Position numbers and translations under genes: made by a program. DNA of 64,000 nucleotides from Gamarada debralockiae (taxonomy: Eukaryota > Ascomycota > Leotiomycetes > Helotiales > Hyphodiscaceae): positions 22,269-86,268 of the forward strand of contig NXFV01000959.1 of assembly GCA_002803225.1 (NCBI GenBank). Reading direction: 5' to 3'. The notes beneath the pieces are model-generated. The model had not been told where the DNA came from. It made no database searches and worked only from the letters and a program-made list of their open reading frames with translations. Below, in pieces: positions 55,017 to 64,000 of this stretch; position 1 is the stretch's first letter; every line of letters starts with the position of its first letter.

Positions 55017-55662
55017 TAAAAAGTAGAGTGGTTGTATTATAAAGTTCGAAGGCGTATAGACAATGTATCATATCACAAAGGGCGGGTTGAAACATGGAAC
55101 GTGTGCGTGAGAGTGTATTGAAGTCAAATACCCTAGTCCAGGATGAACTCAACATTTTGCAAGGCAAAAGACGAGGTAAACCCCGTAAATGGGGAGATCA
55201 TCTCGTCCGAATTGCCTTCAAATAGTATCTCTGTTGCCTACCTGAAATTGAAGGATTCTGAAAGCGCATTGCGAAACCGCTCCATTGTACGGCCGCCTGC
55301 CAGCTTGCACTGCACCTGCAGATCAGTTTCGAGCCAACGAAATGTATGTGAATGATTTTCTCCATGATCACAAAGCTGCTACTTGATCGACTACCTTCAA
55401 GCGATCAAGTGCTTCGGCGTGTGTAACTCTGGTCTTTACCAACACGGCGAATGGTCAGCTCCAGGGAAAAGAGTTTCTTTCATTTGAGGTATTTGCGATT
55501 AGCTGAGTGTTTGTCGTTGTCGATGTAGTTGTTGAAGCCCGGACTATGACGTGTTTCGATTTTGAGAAGGGTTTCTGAAAAATGTATTGAACAGACTTAA
55601 TAATATGTTTCAAACTCCAAAAATTTCCTAGTTTATGTGAATCCTTAACTCAATAGCGTCAT
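55017..55662. other. Intergenic region
   Basis: About 650 bases between RSM18 and the C2H2 gene. On the minus strand a short piece (LAGGRTMERFRNALSESFNF near 55270) looks protein-like, but no start, splice chain or family could be found; it may be a lost exon. Confidence 0.35.
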
Positions 55663-56704
55663 CTATTCATCTTCTCTGCTAGCACCATCTGCTCTATCGC
55701 CGTCTGAAGTTTCCTGACAGCTATGGGTGATCTTCATATGCCTCCCCAAATTGTCCTTCCTTGTATACGCCTTGCCACAAGTCGGGTGGGGGCAAGGGAG
55801 ATACTCTTTCTCAACTCCATGACGTCCCTTCAGGTGGCGATTGAGATCTCGTTGGCGACCAAAAGACTTGCCACACTCGGAAGTTGGGCAAGGGAATGGT
55901 TTGGTATGGTAATTGGTGTGTTTCCTATTTTGTTGCATTGAATTAAGAATTAAAAATCTGGCATTCGCTTTCTTTTTGATTGGAAGGGATAGCTTACTTC
56001 AAGTCACCCATGCGAGGAAAGGTTCGTAGACATTCTGCACAGATGTATTTTCCTGGTGCGGATCCACTGAGAGCTGTCGAAGGGGACCGGAAGCCGGGAC
56101 GGAGACAATTTGGCATCTTTGCTGCGACTTCCCCTCCAAGTCGGGAAGCCAGTGGACATGCTTGACATGCAGCATGATGATTAACATTAATGCCGTTGAC
56201 GACATCGAGTGATGGGCTTAGCTCGTGGTCACAACCAAGAGCGGAAGTCTCCTTAGAGTCCCCGAGATCTGCTTGTCGTGGGCCGTTTTGAGCCCCATCG
56301 ACATACGACATTAATATCAAGTCGCGAGCAGCGAAAGTTTGCTGGCCAAGCAACGCTCCAGTGAATTCGGAGATCTTGTCTGAGCCTAGCGTCTCAATCG
56401 GTAAATCCACATTTCCAAGCAATGTGGAGGCCTTCGAGACAGCTTCTTTCTCTTGGCTATCTTCTGAGTCAAAATACAGTTGTTCCAGCAAAAGAAGTTC
56501 GCTGTCGAGGGTGTCGTCGAATGGTTCCATCATCGTGGAAGGGGCGCAAGTGGCAAAGTCGACGTTCTCCGGGAAAGTATTGGCTGAAGATGGTTTAATC
56601 ATCTCGGAGGGATCCATAGGTAGTCCTAAGGTTGCTTGAGTTGTCCACTGCTGGATCTCCTCAAAGCAGAGACTGTCCTCAAATCCTGTGTTTGGGTGGT
56701 TCAT
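55663..56704 (-). CDS. C2H2 zinc-finger protein
   Basis: Minus exons 56704-55998 and 55924-55663 give 322 residues. The intron (GTAAGC to AATAG) falls inside the first finger and joins RMGDLK to KHTNYHTKPF in frame, completing C-X2-C-X12-H-X3-H. The N-terminal 215 residues are acidic and Ser/Thr/Leu-rich (DDTLDSELLLLEQLYFDSED), like an activation region. Three fingers follow: CAECLRTFPRMGDLK with the joined HTNYH, CPTSECGKSFGRQRDLNRHL, and CPHPTCGKAYTRKDNLGRHM. The last two are TFIIIA-like with C-X4-C spacing. It is probably a nuclear transcription factor with unknown targets. Confidence 0.87.
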
Positions 56705-56759
56705 AGTACATTCTGGCTCGCTCTTCTGCTTTGTGAAATTAATATTCTAGTCAGGACAA

Positions 56760-58951
56760 TTATTTAGCATTTAAAAAGAAACATAAAGCGATAATCGCAA
56801 AGATTGGCACGTAAGAGTAGCTGTCATTCATTAAAAGTCCTTCAACTCTCACGTACAATGGAGCAGGCTCGTACCAGACTGAGTTGAAAATGCTCACCTT
56901 AATCCATTCCATTAGAAACTTGTATACATCCTGCATTCTCTTGTTTGTTTGACAAACATTACCAAAGTCGCGCCTTGATAGGTACTGAGCGATCCCCGCA
57001 TGAATTTCTATGGGAAGGCTTCCGAGATGGAGCGTATCATGACAATCGAATTCCGGACGACTTGTGACTACCATTGGCAGAACGTCGCACTCATCATTGC
57101 CACCTCTGGCATTGACCAGTTTCACCGAGTCTTGAGAGGCAAGCCCTATTCTCGAAATATTGTCTGCGGCCGCAATATGATCTTCTTGCTCCATATCTTT
57201 CCGCATCACTGTCTCAATCTGATTCTCAAGTAGCCCATAGAATTCAGCGACTGCAAAGTCAAGGTGACCCATTTCTTTCTCTGGGAAGAGAGGTCCGTGA
57301 CCCATTTCTTTCTCTGGGAAGAGAGGTCCGTGAGCGTTGACGGGCGCTGCATCGAGAGGAGGCAATCGATATTGTGATTCTGCGTGGCCTGCAAGCACAG
57401 TCTCGAATGGCGATGGCAAGGATTCCTGAGGATAGGCTTTTGAGTACCAGTGATGCGCAACACTTGTCCATACTTTTCTCTCGCGAATATCACCGTCTTC
57501 CATCGCTATTCTATATCGCTTAAGGTCACCTAAACACTCTATCCAAGTTTCCTCAAACTCAGGAACCGTTTCATACGGAAGGGCCATCATGGAGTAAGCG
57601 AGATAAATGAATGCCTGCATATGGTCTAATGAATCCGTGTCTTAGCAACTCGAGAAATGAATGAATACCATGGCGCCACATTCGGGCTGGCATTGCGTAT
57701 TTACTGGCGAGTCTTCGTAGTGCTGGAGACGGAGATGGGTATTGAGATGCAAGGAAGAGAGCATGGTGCTCCTGCAACAACATACGATGTAGGGCTATTA
57801 AGGCTTGCGATTGCTCGTTGTTGCACTTTGGTTGAGAGAAAGTGCTCTCTCGCGAGGCTCGCGCATCCACTTCAATGCATTTCGCTTCAACCATTACAAG
57901 ACCAGCGTAAATACCTCTGACTTCGGCAACCAGCTGCTCTTGCGAGATTGGTCGCGTCTCTGGCAGTAACCTAATGCGGCTATCCGCTGGCGGTGATGTC
58001 GCGTCAGTATTGTCTGCAGAAGTCTTTCGTCGCTTTTTCCTTCGTTCGCTCTCGTCTTTGCCCAGGCCAAGAGAGAGTGCTGTGGCTACAGCCAGCCGAA
58101 CAAAATTAGGTAGTTGTCTTCTCCATTTGGCAGTGGGCCATTTAGGTGAAACACCATGACTGTGGTATAGCCAGTCGCTGCCTTTCATTTCTTTTCTCAA
58201 ATGTTCACCAGAGAGATCCGATACGGCCGGGTCTGAGAATCCTAAGAGAAATTCATCAGGGTTAGGGTCAAAGCGACGCTTCCCGGTAGAGCTACTCGGA
58301 GGTGGCTTGTATCCGCTATCGCCATTCCCAGTTGTAAAGTTGTATTCATCTCGATCTGGATTTGTATTCGTTCGTTCATCTTTGGGTTGTAGTTCAAATG
58401 ATGCAGACCTGTTCGTTGACAGTCTTTCTTCAGCAGCAAATATCTCTGGCAGAATATCACCAGCTCCGTCTTCAATGTCGCTCTCTAGGAAGTTTGTGAA
58501 AAGGGCGTTGCCTGCAGGCAATGACCATTCAGGATCAGGCACAGTCTGATCCTCTTCGTTCGAGTCTATGGATTGACTATGGAATGGAAGTCCCTGGTCG
58601 CAAGAAAAGAGAGTATCTTGCCGCTGGAGTTCATCTTGAGCATCCCAGGAGATCCAATCTTCGAAGATCACCTCGTTCGCCACATTTTGCTCTGCAATGG
58701 ATATTGTTTCCGCAAGGCTTAGTGCCAAGGCTCTCGTCGAGGTCAATGGTACTTCCGTTATCCTGAAGGAGTCAGACTGGATAACACAGGGCCCAAAATC
58801 TGGTTACTCACCCAGGGTATGTTGCAGCGGCGGTAGTATAATTTACTGAGATAAGAGGTTGAAGGGATGATATAGCGAGTGCGGCAACTGCGACTACAGG
58901 GGAAAGCCCAGCGGTGGCCACCACCGCCACTATCAATTGATAAGACGCCAT
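56760..58951 (-). pseudogene. Frameshifted Est1-type/F-box-like protein gene
   Basis: Exon 1 (58951-58812) encodes a hydrophobic start (QLIVAVVATAGLSPVVAVAA). A GTGAGT...TTCAG intron leads to a long frame whose end, FLASQYPSPSPALRRLASKY then ARMWRHGIHSFLELLRH, is a strongly conserved block of fungal proteins often labelled Est1-type. At about 57625 the frame breaks, and the conserved continuation HMQAFIYLAYSMMALPYETV and WIECLGDLKRYRIA is in another frame; roughly seven bases seem lost. The second part ends with a tandem 11-residue repeat, an F-box-like LPIEIHAGIAQYLSRRDF and a hydrophobic end (YVPIFAIIALCFFLNAK). The C-terminal part differs from the usual family end, so this may also be a chimera. 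If the break is a sequencing error the gene would be intact. Confidence 0.6.
57264..57329. repeat. In-frame 33-bp tandem duplication
   Basis: Two identical 33-bp copies (57264-57296 and 57297-57329) encode GPLFPEKEMGH twice in the gene at 56760-58951. Perfect identity means it is recent. Confidence 0.9.
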
Positions 58952-59535
58952 TGTCAACTAGAAAATGGCTGAAGCCTGAGAGAACGACATTAATGATCTC
59001 AAGAAAAGATGATCTAGATCTCACAGGAAAATATCAAATGCGAAATTGCGAGCTTGATAATTGTCGGCATTTAATGCTGAGGCCGCAAGGCTGTGAGGCC
59101 CCCTTTGTTTTACGAGCCACTAAAATAATATTGGCTACGGCTATCGACAAGTATCACAGGAGCTGAACGCGAACAGCCAATCATTTGAACCCCTCTCGGT
59201 GAAGAAGGAAACCCAGTTGGCTTTGGAATTCCTCATCGCACTCGGCTGCGTAATGGTCATTGGTACATCGCCAAAGCCTCGATCTTCTGCCAAAACTGTC
59301 CTTTCAAATTCTTTACCTATTGATTCTGAATCTGTGCATACGGAAGCACAGGCGGCTTTCATAGACCTTTGCCTCCAAGCTGTACAACAACATTCGTCAG
59401 CATAATTTTCATTATCGTAAGGAGCAGAGAAGGGGCGGGTAGGGGAACTTTCACATTACCCAAGAGTACGTCCTTGACAATGACATCTACCAGAGCTACG
59501 AAACCTTGTCAGCCATTGCCACAACTTTTTCGTTT
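58952..59535. other. Intergenic region
   Basis: About 580 bases between the Est1/F-box-like gene and the dead lipase. The small plus frame at 59199-59405 has no recognisable family. Confidence 0.4.
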
Positions 59536-60420
59536 CTACGTCCACATTATGGGATAGGCCTCGACTGACCTCCCATTCATATTTGGCGCAATCAGCTGAT
59601 CACGAATACTGCTCGGCATCTTCGATACATCAGCAATCCCACCATGAGATAGCGCATCCAGCGCAAATGCAAAGGCTGGACCGTTGACGGGCATCAGCAA
59701 GTGGTCGGGGTCTGCAGCGGGCAGATGGACTGGATTGAGATTGAAGTCGCGCCTGGGAGGTCGGCGTTCTCTTTTGCAGAAACGACGACCTCATCGGTCT
59801 AGAAATTCAATTTCGTCAGTCTCGTGGTCTTTTCTGTTATAGGTCGCAAAATGATTGTACGTATCTTAGTCCAAAAAGTCGTCGAAGGCACACAAGCTTG
59901 ACGTCCCCTATAATTCAACACAGCATCGTAAATTTCTGTTGATGGTTTGCTGCCAAACTGCTGGATCGCACTAGGGGGATCTCCCACCGCATCGCAAATA
60001 GCCTGAACATTTCGATTCCAGGGTTAAATCCGGAGCCAGTCCGGCCTACGAGCTCAGGACGTTGGGAGTTGAAGGGAAGAAACACGTGCCCGTTGGATAT
60101 TCGGATTGCCCTGAGAATGGCCGATGGCTGCGACAGGAGTCTCGGAAGCGAGGTACGTGAGGTAGTGTATATTGTATGCAACAGAGGACGAAGTGAGTTG
60201 GAGATCGCATGCTGAGCGACCTGCTGGATGGTTCACGTTGTCAGTGGACTCCGCGAGACATGACTGGAAGAAATAGGAATTAGGCATTCAACTTACGCAG
60301 ATCAACGTAGCATGGTGTATGCCCGTTTGCCGTCAACGCAGGAATATATGTACGAGCCCATGATTCTTTTCCTTATGAACCCGTGCCGAAAAAGTTGAGA
60401 GGGAATTGATTGCTCGGAGG
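59536..60420 (-). pseudogene. Dead CALB-type triacylglycerol lipase
   Basis: Minus-strand pieces follow the order of secreted lipases related to Candida antarctica lipase B. Near 60390 FGTGS is followed by a TAA and then GKESWARTYIPALTANGHTP. After a plausible GTAAGT...TTCCAG intron come VAYNIHYLTYLASETPVAAI and the nucleophile elbow GHSQG (60108-60122) with NPNIQ. A frameshift follows, then CDAVGDPPSAIQQFGSKPST, RQACVPSTTFWTK, another break, and TDEVVVSAKENADLPGATSI, LLMPVNGPAFAFALDALSH and a stop at 59536. A premature stop and at least two frameshifts prevent a working enzyme, although the serine elbow survives. Confidence 0.75.
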
Positions 60421-60767
60421 GAGGGAAGGATGATGTTAATAGCAACATCTTCGAATAGTAAAGATATAGTAATGTTTTGGAACTTGAAACGACTGAACCT
60501 TCAAGGAGTGGACAAACTGAACCTTCTGTGAGATATGTATCGAAATCATTGCCGAGATTTGGATCCGTGAATAGCTAATAGTTTGATGAAGACGAAGGTT
60601 GAGACGGAGTCAGATCGACGGATGGCTCTGCGGAATCAGATCTCTACTTTTACTTTCAGATGTATGATATGAGGAGAACCTCGAGCCATCACGAAAATTG
60701 TGCCTGCAAGCGCAACCCAGCATTTTATTATGAATGTCAATGGAGGCGAGACTGATCACATGATGGA

Positions 60768-61107
60768 TTGAATCGCAGCCGCGATTTGCTCTGTCATATG
60801 CTGCTCAATGCCGAGCGGGTACGGCTTCCACTGCAGAAAATTATCAATCTAGAATATGGAGGCTGTCGATACGGGCCACCAGACTGGTCGCATTCCGCAG
60901 ATGTGATGCGCCTAGGACCGAATTCGATCTTACGTGCAGATGGCTGCCGCTTTCCGTACCGAAGTCTTGAACGGGTATTCGGGCAATATTGAGGAGATAC
61001 TAATTAATTATGACCCGAGGTTTGAGGCCTTCGGTACTGTATTTGGTGACACGCTGCAGACTTTTGGGATGAAGGGTTGGAAGGCAGCAATATCCCTCAA
61101 TCATTGA
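60768..61107 (+). pseudogene. Uncharacterised coding remnant
   Basis: A frame with protein-like character (LNAERVRLPLQKIINLEYGG, RYGPPDWSHSADVMRLGPNS) stops at 60992. A second piece in another frame (EEILINYDPRFEAFGTVFGD, GMKGWKAAISLNH) continues to a TGA at 61107. I do not know the family. The two pieces look like one sequence broken by a frameshift or an unseen intron. Confidence 0.3.
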
Positions 61108-61928
61108 AAACATTTGAAACCCCAGCAAAAATGCCCCAGTCGTCACTCTTTATCTCGTAGGCTTCACTTCCCATCATAGATCTTTCTTCCGACGCTCTTC
61201 TGCAAGAATCCAAACGGGTTAAAGAGAATGCAAGATGAGGTTGTGCGCACAACTCAGAAATGCAAGATCTCGGAAGGATCAATAGCCAGAGGTCATACAG
61301 CATCCCGCTGTGTAACTTGGTGATGGAGGAGATGATTTCGGTCCCTGTTTTGATGATATTTGATGCTAGAAAGCCTCCCAATAACCGTAGAATTTCTAGA
61401 ATGTAGCCATCTTCTATGGTAGATCGGTCACCTTTCCTGTTCCTGACAAATGCTCTGCCATCGAATCGGGACGGCACTCTGTCAAATCCTACCCCACTTG
61501 CGCCCACAGGCTCATGTGGCCAGTAAAATGCCCTGAGAGGGGTCGTCGCCTAAGCATTGCTTCAGGATTTTGCTAGCGGCCACAAGACCCCCCGAACATT
61601 ATTTTTGAATCTTCTTCCTCGCAAAGTCAACAACTACAAACACCAACCTCAACAAGGACCGAAGTTTCTCTTCTGTCCTTTATCACCTTTTTTTGCTTTC
61701 TTCCATTTATCTCCTGTACTCGCGTGCAGTAATTCTTTGAACTTCTCTACTAAATAAGGTACGATTTTACCATTTTTTTTCTCTACACCGACCCTCTTTT
61801 GACCCCACCTCCACCTCGCCTTCAACAGCAAAATATACCCAAAATACCCCTCGCAGACCTACAACTTGCGAATACAAGCTTACAGAAATCTCCTCTCTTC
61901 CAGAAAACCCTCCATTCCTTCCAAAAAC

Positions 61929-63167
61929 ATGGATTCTTACGGCGGTGGTGGACAAGCCCGTGGCTGCTACAACTGTGAGTCTTCCCACTGCTCCTCACGT
62001 TCATTCCATACACAATGCCTCGATTCCACGCCCTTCACGTCGAAGTCTCCATCTGCGAATACCCACATATGCACGCGACCCTTCTTCGCCTCCGTTTGAG
62101 ATTGTTCCAAGTTACATACCTGCTACAAATCACCCTGGCCAATGGGAGGCGGTCTGCAGGCTGAAGGATTCGTCCCGACTGGTTACAGATTGAGAGAGAT
62201 GATCTGCAATCTTGGATTATTCCTTTTCACAACCTCATCAAGCATACGTCATGATTTCAGACCATGAGCTAACTTTTCAATTCCAGGTGGCGATGCCTCT
62301 CACCAGGTACGATTCGGCCAAAGCCAACATTTTTGACACACCGAATGTACCCTCCATACTAACACCCCACACAGGCCCGTGATTGCCCAACCAGAGGCCC
62401 GGCCAAGTGGTGAGTTACTTAACCCTGTCTTCGCTTTCTCCGTGTTAATTTGGAATAGCTACAACTGTGGTGGTGAGTGACGACAAACGACGATTCTGCT
62501 ATATGAGTGTGAGACTGATACGAACGTGCGATTGTAGGTGAAGGACACATGAGTAAGCTCTCTTGGCACAATTATTGGAAGCATTGGTTGACCATTCCTA
62601 GGCCGTGAATGCCCTGAGGGACCCAAGGACAAGACCTGCTACAAGTGCGGTCAGCCAGGCCACATCTCTCGGGACTGCCAGAACCCTGCTTCTGAGGGTG
62701 CCGGACGTGGTGGCGGAGGATTCCAGTCTGGTGGTGGATCCCAGGAGTGCTACAAGGTATGCTGCACAAGAAGGACTCTACAGGGACAGTTGCTGACATC
62801 TTGGCTCTACAGTGCTCAAAGATCGGACACATCGCTCGTAACTGCCCAGAGGCTGGCGGATACGGTGGAGGATTCGGGGGCAACCAAGGCGGATACGGTG
62901 GTGGTGGTGGTGGATTCGGCGGTGGACGTGGAGGACAAACCTGTTACTCCTGCGGTGGTTACGGACACATGTCTCGTACGATGCCTCTCACTCCTTCACT
63001 CCTGCTCGTTCTAACAACTCTCAGGTGACTGCACCCAAGGCCAAAAGTGCTACAACTGCGGCGAAGTCGGACATCTCTCCCGCGACTGCCCCTCCGAGAC
63101 CTCGTCCGAGCGAACTTGCTACAAGTGCAAGCAGCCCGGCCACGTCCAGGCTCAATGCCCCAACTAA
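61929..63167 (+). CDS. GIS2: Seven-zinc-knuckle nucleic-acid-binding protein (GIS2/CNBP type)
   Basis: Eight exons give 196 residues: 61929-61974, 62287-62306, 62375-62409, 62459-62472, 62538-62552, 62602-62756, 62813-62975 and 63025-63167. All joins are in frame, and the micro-exons are 14, 15 and 20 bases. The product has seven CCHC knuckles (C-X2-C-X4-H-X4-C), for example [42 protein letters not shown] and [14 protein letters not shown], with glycine-rich linkers between the third, fourth and fifth. Yeast Gis2 and animal CNBP bind GA-rich and G-rich mRNA and associate with polysomes and stress granules, so a translation role is expected. The first intron is long (312 bp). The 5' leader is pyrimidine-rich, common for highly expressed translation genes. 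Confidence 0.92.
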
Positions 63168-63966
63168 GTTCCCCTACAATGAATACGAACAAGACCGAAA
63201 GCGAAACGATCACGAGAGAGACGAAAAAAACGGCATCTTATATTGAGAAGAACGAACCCCGGGCATTTGGAAAGGGTGGCTTGCAGTTTATTTGAGAATT
63301 TCGACGAGCGATACGACTATGGACGAACGAGATTACTTCGATTTCGGCCTTCTTTGTATAATTGTTCCACCAACATTTCCCTTCTTTTTCATTTGTTGTC
63401 TCGCGAACTCAAAAAAATGCTGCTCTCAGGAGTCTGGCTTGCGTTGCTTCTTTGTTTTCTTTTACAAATCCACCTTTCGCTTTCCTCTCATCGGATTTCT
63501 AGACGAGATGATTGGTTGCTTGGGTTGGTGTTCTCTGGGTTTTCTCGAAAAGCGGATGCTGCGATGCTATGGTTATTCTGGTCATAACCCGAACGCAACG
63601 CGGATGGGGAAATGTTACGAGGTGATTGATGCGGTGCTCTTCTAACATGAATGTGGAAGGAGGAGATGCATAAGATTCATGCGACTACGACGAACGACAG
63701 ATGACACGTACGAGATGTCACAAAATGCGATACATAGCAGACAGTTTTATGAAATGACATGATCCTGCCACATTTTCTACTTTTGATTTTGTTCAAGTGA
63801 CTCCGGACCTCAGTAATTTGCCGTCAAGAATATTCTACAGTGCAATTAAAGTGGCACTGTCCATATTAGTATTCTCCTTTCCAACCCCACCCACCCACTT
63901 ACATGCACATCGATTCTACCATTTCATGTCTCCCGTCTACCTCTAGATCTCGCAGCTCCTTCAACC

Positions 63967-63969
<3 letters not shown>
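63168..63969. other. 3' flank of the zinc-knuckle gene
   Basis: About 800 bases after the stop codon. No supported gene is seen. Open frames at 63243-63645 are T-rich and fit a 3' UTR rather than a protein. Confidence 0.45.

Positions 63970-64000
<31 letters not shown>
63970..64000. repeat. 31-base C homopolymer at the window edge
   Basis: An unbroken run of C ends the window. A run this long at a sequence end is more likely an assembly or gap artefact than genomic sequence, although true poly-C tracts exist. Confidence 0.8.

Noticed and set aside
61097..61507. Minus-strand frame of 136 codons
   Set aside because: It overlaps the end of a plus-strand remnant, lacks a recognisable domain and has no conserved start context.
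1..64000. tRNA, 5S rRNA, snoRNA or CRISPR arrays
   Set aside because: None could be recognised by eye on either strand. A tRNAscan or Infernal search would be decisive; CRISPR is not expected in a fungal nuclear genome.

Overview
The window looks like nuclear DNA of a filamentous ascomycete (Pezizomycotina; a leotiomycete is my guess from recognised families only). Genes are spaced one per 2-4 kb on both strands. Introns are short (about 45-75 bp) with GT-AG ends and CTAAC/CTGAC-like branch sites. HET-domain, STAND-type and DUF3824 proteins are present, and several genes are broken in ways that suggest RIP or drift.

Layout. 1-3.8 kb: an uncharacterised four-exon gene, then decayed AT-rich DNA. 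3.8-9 kb: a cytochrome P450, an NmrA-like oxidoreductase and HIS7 (fused imidazole-glycerol-phosphate synthase) with a perfect TGAGTCA cross-pathway-control site. 9.6-13.3 kb: a STAND-type N-terminal helical protein and an intact HET-domain protein. 14-20.5 kb: a broken AAA ATPase, an intact phytanoyl-CoA-dioxygenase-like gene and a broken Zn2Cys6 regulator. 20.6-27.3 kb: a housekeeping block with dCMP deaminase (MCB box upstream), ATG7 and a mitochondrial PPR protein resembling CIA84. 28-30.6 kb: a decayed HET-domain gene. 31.7-37.8 kb: a head-to-head pair encoding a 1582-residue CHAT-protease/STAND-NTPase/helical-repeat protein and a 293-residue gasdermin-like protein. 40-47 kb: a large DUF3824-type protein and an uncharacterised coiled-coil protein. 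48.9-52.1 kb: LTR-like DNA, an FAD-linked oxidase and a dead Tc1/mariner transposase. 53-63.2 kb: IMP3 and mitochondrial RSM18 (divergent), a C2H2 protein, a frameshifted Est1/F-box-like gene, a dead lipase and a seven-zinc-knuckle GIS2/CNBP-type protein. The window ends in a 31-base C run.

Main point. The divergent pair at 31.7-37.8 kb has the organisation expected of a fungal regulated cell-death module. A NOD-like receptor carrying a caspase-like CHAT protease (His260/Cys316 visible) shares a 486-bp promoter region with a pore-forming gasdermin that has a long acidic C-terminal tail. Published work on fungal gasdermins (HET-Q1/HET-Q2 in Podospora, RCD-1 in Neurospora) places such genes beside protease or NLR genes. 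The nearby intact HET gene, HET pseudogene and STAND-like gene make 9.6-38 kb look like an allorecognition/immunity neighbourhood, although conserved housekeeping genes are interspersed.

Limits. All exon joins were worked out by eye from splice motifs and reading frame. Family assignments come from recognised motifs, not searches.
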